Assembly (NCBI GenBank): GCA_977006965.1
Contig: OZ345369.1
Coordinates: forward strand, 1,302,001 to 1,366,000
Direction: 5' to 3'
Source: Phymatolithon calcareum
Lineage: Eukaryota > Rhodophyta > Florideophyceae > Hapalidiales
DNA: 64,000 nt
How positions within the stretch are numbered: the stretch's first letter is position 1; every line of letters begins with the position of its first letter. The notes below the pieces were generated by a model. The model did no database searches and was not told the origin of the DNA. It was given only the letters and a program-made list of their open reading frames with translations. A program made the translations under genes and the position numbers. Shown here piece by piece: positions 31,311 through 41,815 of this stretch.

Positions 31311-31809
31311 GTCGATAGGTCTTCGTTCTGGGTTGTTAGTTCCTTTTTGATCGTCTCCTTTGGGGGTAGCACGGGTGCTACGCAGGAGGTTATATTCGTC
31401 AGGTCGGTTTCGTTGTCAGCTTCTCCACGTGTGAGGGACGTCGGTGTTGCCCGTGTTGTCCTACGAGCTCGCCTCGCGAGGGTGGCGGCCGAGGGCTGGG
31501 CTTTTGGGGCCTCTGCTCTTTGTTTCATATTTCGAGTAATTATGCTTGATTTCATTATTTTCTGTCCCGGCGTCGAATTTCGTCTGGGCCGATTTTTGCG
31601 TCCGTAGTTCATCCAAGTTCCTCCTTGGTCGTCTCCCGCGTCGTCGGTCTCCATTCGAGGTCAAAATACACGCTTCCGCGCGCCTCGTTCTGCTTATCAC
31701 GGCTCTTGCGGTTCCCTTGCAATTGCCTTGCCTTCTGCCGCGCTCTTCGCCTTCCACACTTTCTGGACCGATCGGGGATCGTCCTCCTTCCTATTCTCGC
31801 CTTGTCATG

Positions 31810-32466
31810 AAGTGTCAACTTAAGGTCAGTTTCAGAAAGACTGCGCCCCGACTGCCAGTGCTTCCGCAACAAATGCGCGCCGTACGGAAGCTTCTGGAAT
31901 TAAAGGCAAATCAGGGGCACGGAGTACTTTGGGCTCTGTGGATGTGCCAGTAGCAAGGGGTATTCCGGAGCGGAGACCTAATACGGGGGAAGAGAGAAGG
32001 AAGCCGAGAGTGGGATCTGCGGTTTGACACACGTCGGGGAAGGCTGAGCGCAAACATGGGGCCCGATGTGCAAGGAGCGAGGCTGTGACTCAGGCTGAAA
32101 CCCAACAAAACAGATCCATCTGGGGAGCGGGGACCGGTAAAGACTTTTATTCTAGATGAAGAAGTAACGATTCTGTCCGCCGCACTTGCCGTGATGTACA
32201 TGCCTGACGGGGATCTTACCGTCGGAGATCGGGCAGAAATCCCTCTCTTTCAGATCCCAGATATGGGGAAAGAGATTACCTATGAAGAGTCACGACGGAC
32301 TCTTGCGAAATTCGTGACTCTAGCCGGCCACTTGGAGCTCTCCCGTGGACTACACTCACTACGTATTGGGGGAGCTGCAGTGTACGCCAATATTTTGGAC
32401 GGGGGAGAAATTCTGACAGATTTCAAGGGTATATGGAAAACAGACGCTCCTAAGCGGTATCTGTGA
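31810..32466 (+). pseudogene. Tyrosine recombinase, catalytic part (after the LINE)
   Basis: Directly after the right target duplication the frame continues (RKTAPRLPVLPQQMRAVRKL) to GVFRSGDLIR, the first catalytic Arg region, with an in-frame stop just before it. The frame 32191-32466 then gives LHSLRIGGAAVYANIL (His55, Arg58 of this frame) and WKTDAPKRYL (Tyr90), the HxxR...Y signature of DIRS and Crypton recombinases. A 200-base stretch between them is out of frame. All key catalytic residues survive. Confidence 0.75.
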
Positions 32467-32600
32467 GCAGGAAATGGCAGGTTGGACACAGCGGACGTAC
32501 TTGTAGAGCGTCAGAAATTCTTGCAGTTGGCGATAAGAGCGGAACCAGTTTCGTCCTACGCGCGTGCAAGGTGATGAAGATATCGGATAGAATGCGAATG

Positions 32601-34176
32601 ACGGGTTGAGAATGCTGAGCGCATTTCTATTGACCGAAGGACTCCCAAGAGTTTACTTGGGTTGCTCGTAGGTCTAAGCTAGGAATTCACTGCTCAGAAG
32701 TGACGAGCACAACCTTGAGTGTCTCCACAATACCACGGCTAACCGTGGGTCAGGGTGGGCCCTTCTGCTAAAATGTTTTACTTGCAAGTTTCTGAACACT
32801 TCCCAGCAATTAAGTTGGTGCTTCAGGTGGCCATCATCCTCGTAGTTACTGCTCTTGATGGGAATGTCAATGGAGCACTTGCCAGGGCTGTACGAATAAG
32901 TACGTCTTTAGAAGTTTCATGAATATCAACCTGAAATTTTGCTCTCCGTAACTATCTGCCAATGCACAGAGTAGTCAATAGACAGCCATTCACTTGGACG
33001 CGGATCATGCATCACCCATACTCGTTCCAAAGTCTGTACGTTCCCCGCCGTCGAAAATGGCAGTAAACTTCATCCCCATTCCGACTACGGCTAAAGTCTA
33101 GAGAAGACTTCCTCCTCCCTGGGCCTTTTCGACCCATTTGGTCCACTAGTACATTACGGTCTTTGCAACTCTCAGCGCGTGGACCTTTGTAGATTATAGG
33201 AATGAGCATCGATACTGCCGATATCAAGGAATATCTGATTATCAACCTCATTTTGGCGATATGACAGAATATCAAGATTTTAAATTCGAAATGAACTACT
33301 TTAATTCCCAAATACGTTTATACAAGTACAAAAAATGGGGGAAGGGTGTGCAAATGGTTCTCAAATGCGAATGCTGAGTCTGAGGCTGATTTTTGAACAA
33401 GAGTTTGTATGGGCAAAACTCATTTGACAATTTGTGGAATGTTGGAACTCACCGTCAGGAGAGCCAATAAGAAGCAGGGGGTTGCGGAAATCTCAATATT
33501 TCATTAATTGGCGTAATTGAGCAGCGTTGGAAGGGTGAGATGGTTAGAATTATTTGTTATGTACATTTCTCCCAGCCCCCGCGAGTCGGAGTCGCACGAC
33601 TCTTTACCGTGGTGACTCGCGAGTCATGCGCGACTCGCGGCGAGTCATAAAATATGCAGAAAGAGGCGTGTTTTTGCAGTTTCAGACATGTAAACACACA
33701 GTAAGGGGCATTGCAGTGCTGTCTTTATTGTGCTGAGAACGGCTCAACTCGCATCTCGGCGTGTCGATATGATATTCTCTAGGGCTCTTCATAAATTAGT
33801 AATCGCTTACCATACAACGACTCGCAACGACTCTTTTCAGGGCGACTCCAGAGTCACCGACTCTCGAAGGAGGCGAGTCAGAGGCGCAGGAGTCGTGAGG
33901 CGTTGTACATCTCTAATTACAATGCCACATGTTATGTTTATGAAGACTAAATGATAGGAGCAATCCTATTGGAAATACTGCGCGCAATTTCCATGCAGTT
34001 GTGACACAAATGTTATCATCATCAACAGCAGAGTAGTTCGCATCCGGAGCCTCAATTATAACGTTGATTCCGCGGTCGGTGGATTTTCCTGATCACAAAC
34101 GTCAGAAGCCATTCATCTTTTTGTTTTTAATACAGTCATCTTCGGTTTTTACAGGAAACGGGAGCTTAACGTCATA
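32601..34176. other. AT-rich region with a GAGTC/GACTC-rich patch
   Basis: No gene recognised. At 33575-33650 and 33825-33910 the pentamer GAGTC or its complement occurs about seven times in each cluster. The right cluster ends in GGCGTTGTACATCTCTA, whose complement TAGAGATGTACAACGCC resembles hAT ends, but no matching left end was found. Confidence 0.4.
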
Positions 34177-34844
34177 TTATGATGTGATACTTGCAGATGC
34201 ATGATTCCTTAGGCTGCACAGAAATGGTCGGAAGGAGAGCAGACGAGGGTTAAACCCATCATCATTTTCAAGCTCGGATTTATGGAGATAAATAAGATCC
34301 ATCATCGATCTTGGCCATTTCATGGTCACACGGAGAGCAGTGTCATTTTCAACCACTTCTACTTTGTGATCCTTCGAGCTCTCCATCGTGCTGGACGGAA
34401 GAAGAATGGCCACAGTTACGCGCTTGTCCTCATGTACATTTTCCCAATTTCCGATGAGGTAGATAGGTTTGAAGATAGAAGGGTCATCAACGTTTCCGTT
34501 CTGAAATGGAAGAATTTCGCTGTCCTCAACTTCATTATAATCAATTTCGTCATGCATATCCGGCAATAACGGTAGTCTCTGTTTCTTGTCCTTAGGAGTC
34601 ATTAAGTGGTTACGGCCGAGTTCATCATCATCATTGTCGATGTCATCGTCGCCTTTTTCCTCTTCTGTAGCACTGCAGCTGGTTGTCGATATGTCAGTAT
34701 CCGATAATACAATGTCAGTGTAAAAACATAGGAAAACATACCTTCCCGGCCACGTTTGTGTGCAACAATTGCAAACTCTTCATTGTAATTTTTGAGGCGA
34801 GCACGAAAAGTGTAATCATTTAGGCCATTGAGCTCTTTTCGCAT
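34177..34844 (-). pseudogene. Unrecognised gene-like ORFs, possibly spliced
   Basis: Frame 34844-34742 reads a basic helical segment (ELNGLNDYTFRARLKNYNEE) and runs into GTATGT, a good donor. After an AG near 34679 a second frame reads an acidic run, then 34602-34177 (PIYLIGNWENVHEDKRVTVA, ILLPSSTMESSKDHKVEVVE, LRVTMKWPRSMMDLIYLH). The phases do not join, so either a base is lost or the splice is different. The second part looks like a real domain of alternating strands. No family recognised; transposon or host origin cannot be told. Confidence 0.35.
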
Positions 34845-36800
34845 TGCGTTAACTTGACTAGGAAAATTCCTTTGGTTCTTCCGCCTTTGAGGAGCTTGTA
34901 CAGCTCATCAAGAACTTTCTTATTCTATGCTGAAGGTTCCATGGTATGTGATTGCTATGTCGCCAGTGTGCAGGGTGATGAGAAAGAATATGCAGTACGC
35001 AGACATTTGGGTGACATTAGAGGTATAACTAGAGAACTAAGTGATTAGCATTTCTATTTGGTGTCAAAAATTGGTTATGAGTATACCGAAACACTCTCCT
35101 TATTAGAGCAGAACTGGTGGTTGCGCAACACGAATGAAAAATGCATCTAGACAAGGCTTCTGGCCCCGTAGAGGATGAGAAAATACGGACGTAGTATTGC
35201 TTTCGACATGCGCTGGCTAAAGTTTAGAGGGGTTGATTATTGAGAATCAAATAATGGGTCATATTTTTATTAGCACAAGGTGTTCATGATGCAACGTGAA
35301 AATGTCTACATAGTTTCATTAGGAAGAAGATATCTGGTGTGCGTGTCGAAACCGGCGGAAGCACTGTGAGCCGTACGATAATGAACATACCGACTAGTGA
35401 TTCTTTTGTTGTACTGTACCTATGTTTTGGCCATGTAGCACGAATAGCGGAGCCTGGGGATCCTTCCGGAGTGTGTATTAGTGGCAATCTCCTTTGCGTA
35501 TATCTTTTTGCGCTGTATGAACACTGAAAAATTGCCATCAGTGACATCCGCGGTGCAACTGAGATCTTGGAAGCACAGTGCTATATATTTTTCTATAAAT
35601 TTTAATCTCCATGAAAGTGAGTCCAGAATTACTTGCTGAGTGACTTTACAATCTATAATTTTTTAACATATAAGAACTTTAAAGCTCTGAATCATTGAAA
35701 CCGAATAAGAAAAAATATAGAAAGCGTTTTACGAAGAAGAACTCTCTCCCCTTATCAAACACGGAAAATTTCTCTCCGCGAAAAATTCCTTCTTAGATCA
35801 AATCGGTGATGAAATCAATTTAATTCTGCAATTACAATGTATTTTATATCATTTCAGTGTACCTTATTTACGCCAGTTCATTTTTCGCAAAACTAATAAA
35901 AGCTTTTACTTCGCATTATCAGTTTTTCTGTCGGAATTCGATCCTTTTTTGTCACTAAACTCTTCTCTCTTCTTGAGACAGGACTTCAAACTTTCTTTAT
36001 CTGAAGGCTTGCTACTACATAAAAGTACATGGCATCGTTGCACAAGAATTGTGGATACACACTGTTACAGTTACGTGCGCTCAGTCACTATTACAAATAT
36101 ATATGTTCGTTCTGGGTTCCAATTCCGGCAAAAATCAATCCCATCAATATGCCCTGAGCTTTCCTCGGTTTCAAAAAGGAGTAATTTTGTTGCTTACAGA
36201 CGTATTTCTATTACTCCATCCAATTCATTGAATCATCATTTCCTGTAATCGCTAGACTCATATACTTCTCAAATTTTAAGATTTATTCTCGGTGTTTAAA
36301 TGTACACCGCGTCGCAGGGTATCCCAATGAGGAGTCGAGCAAAATAATTTGTTAACAGTGAGTCAAGCGGAAGCCGTTACCTTAGATTCATACAATATTT
36401 GAGCCCTTTCGTTTTTAGTTTCTTTCCATCGTATCTGCCAACGTGAAAAGGGTTAACTCCTCATGTAGGATACGTATCCAAGTGCCATAAGCGGATACAT
36501 AACTAATTTGGCGTACTGCTAGTTCAAAATATCAAAAATACTACTAGGATCTCTTTTGTACCTTCTGCTCTCATAATAGCTTCCTCAACTTCCGTGCAAC
36601 TTCATCTGTTTCTAATAGCACAGGATGAGAATGATGTTCCTGCGAGCCTGTTCGTGAATGAGGGTACCATTTTCCTGCGTAGAGCCCCGAAGCAAAGTCC
36701 AGTTTAACGTTGTCCTTGGCTTGTAACTTTTTGGCGCACTCCTGCACACTTGTGGGCAGATTTGGGCACTCTTACAAATTCCCACGGGGGACCTCCTCGC
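34845..36800. other. AT-rich stretch, nothing recognised
   Basis: Short frames only. A minus-strand 87-codon frame at 35284-35547 has no recognisable motif. Repeats and inverted ends were not seen. Confidence 0.4.
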
Positions 36801-36819
36801 CATCTTCTTTGGGTTACAA

Positions 36820-37520
36820 TATTTTTGAAAGTTTACGGGAACGAACATGTGCACGCGAAAACGGCTCATGTTGATGACAAAAACTTCCGCATGTGGTCAT
36901 GGATGTTTACTGGACATCTTGCGACTTAGATGTGGTACGTGTACTCATTTTTTTTCTGTATCGTATGTGACTCTAATCTAAAAATATTCCAGATCAACTT
37001 GGAGAATCGCTTCTCCGGACGATCATTCTATAGTGTTTTATTTCTGCAGATAGCACAGACTTCCGAATTTTCGAACTCACTCTGTTCGTCTGACGGTGGC
37101 ACTCATTTATGATTAAGGGACATGAATTGCGGTTTGATGTCGGCATCTCTGTGGACGGCGATGATATAATGTGGGTAAACGCGAACTTCCCCGCAAGTAA
37201 CTCGGATCCCAATACTTTTCGGCGCGGCATGAAATCTGCTCTAAGTCCTGGCGAACGGATTCCGGGTGACAAGAGCTATTCCGGGGATTCAAAGTGATTC
37301 ACATCACGAGAGTCAGATATCACAGATACTCACCGTACTATTTCTGCCAGCTTCCGTGCTCGCTACGAAACATTGAACAGAAGCTTTAAGCCATTCGGTG
37401 TAATAAGCCAGTGATTTCGTCACCATCGCTCACTGAAATCATTCTGCTTTCATGCAGTGGCAAACATCACTCAGTTACTTATTCATTCTGACACTCTTTT
37501 CGAAGTCGACTATCAGCAGT
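36820..37520 (+). pseudogene. DDE transposase of PIF/Harbinger-IS5 type, decayed
   Basis: Reading through frame changes: NVHAKTAHVDDKNFRMWSW, then a likely 60-base intron (GTACGT at 36932 to CCAG at 36991), INLENRFSG, STDFRIFE (first Asp region), a stop, then 37109-37297 HELRFDVGISVDGDDIMWVN, FPASNSDPNTFRRGM, GERIPGDKSYSG (second Asp region), RARYETLNRSFKPFGVIS (Glu region) and FCFHAVANITQLL. This order matches DDE endonucleases of algal and fungal Harbinger-like elements. It differs from the HARBI1-like protein at 16 kb. At least two frameshifts and two stops. Confidence 0.7.
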
Positions 37521-39500
37521 GTACTAATTGCGACTACTATTATATTTTGCATGGCAGACCGATCGAGAACGGTTTCTTGTCATAGGTGCAATACAAGAGT
37601 CATGTTTTTTCAGGTTTTCTCGAATTTCAAAAATATCGTGATATCCCGGAACCCCCAGTATTCGATACGAACTTTTCTTCCTTTTGGAGGATGTGACAGG
37701 ACCTGTCAAGTTGACAGGACTCTAGATTTCAGGTCCTTTTCTTCAGAGACTTGATTGGGAATCAGAGCATCCTATCACGCAGTGTAAATGGCTTAAATTC
37801 ATCTTTCTGCCAAGCGTAGAATTACAAAAACTGAAGAAAAATTGCTAATATCTCGACTATGTTCCTTCAAAATTGACGAATCACAAGTAGAGTCATGTAC
37901 GAATATGTCATCCCGCACCATTCAACTACGTACCTTTCACGATGCTTCCAGTTGGCCGCAATGTCTTGCCCTCCTCTTTTTTCAGCGTCCACCAGCGCTG
38001 TAGAGCTGTTCAGGTCTTCTTGTCACCCGAAGCGCGAGTCGAACAGGTTCTGTAGCGCTCTGTCGTGCGGAAATTATTCCGATGCCGAAATCCCTTGCCT
38101 AGATGGTAGTCCATAAGGGTCTGTCTGCTCATGAGGCCTCCGTCTTTCGTCTGTACTGTATCGTGTTATAGCCTTCACGTGCATAGAAAGGCACATATCA
38201 AGATTCAGGCCCTCATTCGGAATGAAAAGGCCTAATCTGTAGTTGGCTTTTCAAAAGAGTTGTGCGGAGATAAAACATGGGATTCTTAACTATTTCAACG
38301 AAAAGAAAGTCTTTCAACATGTACACTCAATGGAATGGTTGTTCGCCATATATTGTCATTTTTCTGAGATTTACCGAAACATGGTGACAAACTTGTCATG
38401 TCGTTTGAGAAGTGAAATGTACGAATTCTGGAAAGTAGGGAAAAGAACCAAAAATTTCTTCCCATGAGGACCACTAGCTGCTGGCCTTCCCATTATAGCA
38501 CCAGTAAATTGATACCTCGCTCTCTGTAGTGACGGGCACGCCTTTCTGTTCTTCCAAAATGAATGTCCTTTCTTGTATTGTCAAAGACGAAGGCATATAA
38601 CAGATCACTCACTCTGAGCCAGGTGACTATTTGATAAATCATCGACCGATTTTCCAGTGAATTTCGCTGTCTTAGTAAATTTGTTACTGACTGCAGTGGT
38701 CTCAATGTCAAAGATTGTGGAATCAAAATAAATAAGACAGAAAAAGCTTCAAGAACATCTGTACTAGAATTGAAGCTAATTCGTTTGATAAATGAAATTT
38801 GGGACTATGACGCACGGTTATCGATTGTGACCATGGTCCCACTTCATCCCTTCGATTATCATCAGATCATGAACATTTTTTTCACGAGCCGTCAAGATAG
38901 TGTTGCACTTTGACCTCGATTGGCAGTAAAAGTCGCCTAAAAATATTGAAGAGCTCGGATTAATAGCTTCATTAAATTTTGAAATGCCGAGGTATTCTAC
39001 GGATAGAGCGTAATCCACCTCCGCTCTGTATTCAGACCTGCTGTACGTTTGTCTCGTAGACTACATTTTCAATCCTCACGAAACGCATATGATATAGATC
39101 ATATGGCGCTGGAGTAGACGGGACGCCCAGTACTGTCTGAATGTTTCAAAAGATTTGAAAACCGTGCTGAATATTTGCTAAAATGCATTTTTCCACGCCA
39201 GACACAGGGAATATGCAGTGGAAATCAATGGAGGAATCAGGTGAGCCTAAAGACTCATTAAGACACCCAGCGAAAATGATTGAGACCCGCCCGTGTTTCA
39301 ACGCAACGCACAACGCGCCTGGAGCTCTATGACCCTTGCTCATTAGGACTACCGTACCAGAGGTCCGAGATAGTTTGAATGATTTTAGTGGAACGAAAAT
39401 GTTGGAATCTGCAAATGCGTGAAAAATGGCTATTCCAGACGCCAAATATAAGAGAAGAGCCGCCCTTTCGCATGAGAAAGCCGTGGCGGTATATTTGTAC
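37521..39500. other. AT-rich stretch, nothing recognised
   Basis: Only short frames, none with a family motif. The right end of the Harbinger-like element above may lie here but inverted ends were not found. Confidence 0.4.
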
Positions 39501-39571
39501 AACTGTGTGGAAACTTGCCAAAAACCGTATAATTTATTTCGTGCGCTACTCTCTCTGCTTTAGCCCCTCAT

Positions 39572-39665
39572 TGTTGAGGATACACATCCTTCATATACAC
39601 TACATCATAGGTCCACACATGTTCCTGATCAGGGACACACATCTTTAGCCTAGTCTGTCTCAACA
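39572..39665 (+). repeat. TRIM 5' LTR
   Basis: 94 bases; shares long blocks such as ACATGTTCCTGATCAGGGAC with 39940-40115. Confidence 0.88.
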
Positions 39666-39679
39666 GGTTATGGGCCCAT
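39666..39679 (+). promoter_or_regulatory. TRIM primer binding site (initiator tRNA-Met, anticodon-region half)
   Basis: GGTTATGGGCCCAT directly follows the LTR. It is complementary to the anticodon region of initiator methionine tRNA, the half-tRNA primer type known from copia elements. Confidence 0.75.
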
Positions 39680-39925
39680 CATACTAACCTCGCAAATAAC
39701 CGTTCTCAGTTCGATTCCGGCTGGGTATACCACAATACAAGGCAAAAAATTCTCGAATCGCAAGGACAAGTATAACACGACCGCCACGTTTACAATAAAA
39801 ATTCAAGCAATAACACAATAAACGGTTCAAGGTCACCCACAAAACCTCAAGCAAAAAAACATCGGTGCTCAAGATTTTCAGTTCGCAAAAAATTCTCCCA
39901 AGAAATTAGTCTTCCTCATTCATCA

Positions 39926-39939
39926 GTGGTGTGGGGGAA
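39926..39939 (+). promoter_or_regulatory. TRIM polypurine tract
   Basis: GTGGTGTGGGGGAA immediately before the 3' LTR. Confidence 0.65.
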
Positions 39940-40115
39940 TGTTGAGGATACACATCGCTTCGCTCATTTCTTCTCCCTTTTTCCACCCCTGATTTCTTCG
40001 ATAAGACAATTGTTAGGATACACATCCTTCTTATACACTACATCATAGGTGCACACATGTTCCTGATCAGGGACACACATCTTTAGCCTAGTCGTCCGAT
40101 CATATTTTCTCAACA
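39940..40115 (+). repeat. TRIM 3' LTR
   Basis: 176 bases, preceded by a purine tract and followed by the right CTCAT duplication. Confidence 0.88.
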
Positions 40116-40120
40116 CTCAT

Positions 40121-40655
40121 CGCAAGTAGCATGTTCGTCGTCGCAGATGGTGAGGTCGATTTTCATGGACTGAGCCGACTTGTCGATGAGTTTCCGCTTC
40201 GGCTCGACAATGTTGTGCATGTTCGGTCTACCGCATGTCTGTAAGATGTGACCGGTGCTTTCGCACGAGAAGCAGTGACAGGTCCTCATTTCGGACGGAA
40301 AGTAAGGCTTCTTGCCCTTGCAGACCGGATTAGCGAGAAGGTGAAACGGCGCATCTTGTATTAGCTGGTCACCTGTGACCGTAATACGCGTGATACTGTC
40401 CTCGACTTCCTTGATCCACGTTCTCAACGGCCATGCGTCCCTGGATCAGTGCTTGTTCCGCGGGTCGGACGCGACCTGATGCTGCGCCAAGCGCCAAGAC
40501 GCGTACAAAACTGCAGAGATAACGTGGCTACATGGCCTCTGGCACTCTTCAAAGTGGCGGCAAGAGCGTGCAGCGGGGTTTTCGCTGCTGACTTTCACAT
40601 CGAATGGTGTTACTTCGCTGCGAACAGCACAGCTCTGCGGGCCGGTGGCAATCAC
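40121..40655 (-). pseudogene. M2 transposase remnant: SWIM and intact CCHC knuckle
   Basis: Frame 40655-40446 has a SWIM-like block SCRHFEECQRPCSHV with the first Cys of the CxC pair changed to Arg. Frame 40427-40110 has a perfect knuckle CFSCESTGHILQTC, a basic stretch and an acidic tail DLTICDDEHATCDEC. It aligns with the M4 frames 56621-57210. No catalytic domain. This copy shows the ancestral knuckle that is degenerate (H and Y in place of C and H) in the younger copies. Confidence 0.7.
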
Positions 40656-40988
40656 CTCCGGCTCAACTAGCTTCTGAACTGGCGTCCAGGTTTGTATCTA
40701 GCGAGCGCATATCATAAGAAGTAGTAGTTTCGACAAGGGGTGCCGATATAGCGAACTTTTCCCACTTTTTTGGTCCATGTAGAGAATTCTCTCATTATTT
40801 TACTCTCTCCCAATAAACCTCAATTTTTCCAGTGCGTGAAGATTAAAGGAAATGACTTTTTTCTAATCAATTAGTTGAACTTCTTTCTCTTTTTGTCTTG
40901 TCTTATTGCATAATTCTTCAAATTATACCCATTTCACATTCTAGTTTTGTCTCATTCTGTATGCAAAAACTGCGTGTTTCAAGGTCTG

Positions 40989-41377
40989 TGTGGGGTTGTT
41001 AATCGCACAAGTTGGCACACTGGTTGTGGTCGGGTTGTTCCCTGGCAAAACGCCGAGGGCGCCGCTTCGCGGCGACCTTTATAGAAAAAGAATGGGATCA
41101 AAGATGACTTGGCAATATGATAAATGGATCAATAGAAGCCGTAAAGCGGCTTTCTAGCTCGCCGCAGACGCCGCCGAGGTTCTTATAGTGTAAGCACATG
41201 TAATCTGTAAGCAGTGATTCTAGGGTTTGCCCTTGGTGATCCTTCATGGTGTAAGTACGCATCGAAACCTACGGTACTGTAATGCTATCTGTAATGGCTT
41301 GCTGTAAATGCAAGCTGTAATGATAATATGGGGGGAGGTATTTGTATAGGAGTATGATTGTGGCGTCGGACACCACA
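40989..41377. repeat. Solo LTR, family S, long form
   Basis: 389 bases, TGTGGGGTTGTTAATCGCAC to CACCACA, flanked by a 5-base duplication GTCTG (40984-40988 and 41378-41382). No internal region, so it formed by LTR-LTR recombination. Related to 45788-45978. Confidence 0.85.
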
Positions 41378-41393
41378 GTCTGTACACAAATGC

Positions 41394-41782
41394 GTAAGTT
41401 CTCTAAATGGTCACAGTAGGGGAAAATTCCCTAAATGCCAAACCTAAGACTCTCAGTGCAAAATATGCCGCAGAATAATTTATTGCGGGCTCTGCTCTCT
41501 ATGCCGCTGTTTTTTATCAAAGTGGCGGCAAGAGCATGTAATTCGGAAGGCATTGCAACTGTCACATCGAATGGTGCCCTTGCACTGCAAACAGCACAGC
41601 TCAGTGTGCCACGCCCGATGATTACCGGCTACGCGAACAGCTTGAGAAACGGATGAGTAGTAATTTTAACTAGGGACTGAGTGATAGTACGTTTGGCTAA
41701 GAGTGAGCACTCTCGTAGGTTTTGCTAGATGTTTCTGTTAAGCGCAATTTCCTTCTTTTGTGACCATTTAGAGAATTCCCTC
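41394..41782. mobile_element. M3: short MULE-like non-autonomous element
   Basis: Ends are inverted and share TTCTCTAAATGGTCACA. The middle (41500-41640) still resembles the SWIM-coding part of the M family (AAAGTGGCGGCAAGAGCATG). No target duplication seen. It has no intact ORF. Confidence 0.6.
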
Positions 41783-41815
41783 GATACTAAATACACAGCT
41801 CACTATCTTTTTTTA

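Larger units (their letters stand above)
26262..31796 (-). mobile_element. LINE-A: APE-type non-LTR retrotransposon, near full length
   Basis: 5.5 kb, inserted in the recombinase gene with a 13-base target duplication TCGCCTTGTCATG (26249-26261 and 31797-31809). Minus-strand order: ORF1, ORF2 endonuclease, ORF2 reverse transcriptase, 3' tail TAAAATAAAAACTTAC then AATTTCCCCC. Both ORFs are broken. The 3' tail is shared with the SINE at 17351-17893. Confidence 0.92.
19860..32600 (+). mobile_element. DIRS-like (tyrosine recombinase) retrotransposon, decayed, split by a LINE
   Basis: Plus-strand order: gag-like region with a knuckle (about 21.0-22.7 kb), RT (23.2-24.6), RNase H (25.1-25.4), tyrosine recombinase (25.7-26.26, continuing at 31.81-32.47). 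RT plus RNase H plus a tyrosine recombinase and no integrase defines the DIRS order. Ends are not located: no LTRs, and the split or inverted repeats expected of DIRS were not found, so the limits are approximate. Many stops and frameshifts. Confidence 0.75.
39572..40115 (+). mobile_element. TRIM: miniature LTR retrotransposon with copia-type primer site
   Basis: 544 bases. The LTRs begin TGTTGAGGATACACAT and end TCTCAACA; the element is flanked by a 5-base duplication CTCAT (39567-39571 and 40116-40120). LTR1 is 94 bases and LTR2 176: LTR1 lacks a 70-base segment bounded by GGATACACATC repeats, and 11 bases near the end. No coding capacity. Confidence 0.88.
39505..40793 (-). mobile_element. 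M2: old, diverged M-family MULE copy with a TRIM inside
   Basis: From about 39530 (TTTATTTCGTGCGCTACTC) the sequence parallels M1, M4 and M6. It ends in a diverged inverted end GAGAATTCTCTC at 40793. The left end is not resolved. The insertion point of the TRIM matches the uninterrupted AGCCCCTCGTCGCAAGTAGC of the other copies. It is clearly older than M1, M4 and M6 but keeps the best zinc knuckle. Confidence 0.7.

Noticed and set aside
30308-31607. Plus-strand ORFs of 120-160 codons across the LINE-A ORF1 region
   Set aside because: Shadows of ORF1; Ser/Cys/Val-rich with no motif.
33570-33950. CRISPR array or other regular direct repeat
   Set aside because: The repeated unit is only five bases with irregular spacing and both orientations, in a eukaryotic context.
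39666-39740. tRNA gene or tRNA-like sequence (GGTTATGGGCCCAT, AGTTCGATTCC)
   Set aside because: It follows an LTR directly and sits inside a TRIM with a target duplication. The first motif is a primer binding site; no tRNA fold fits.
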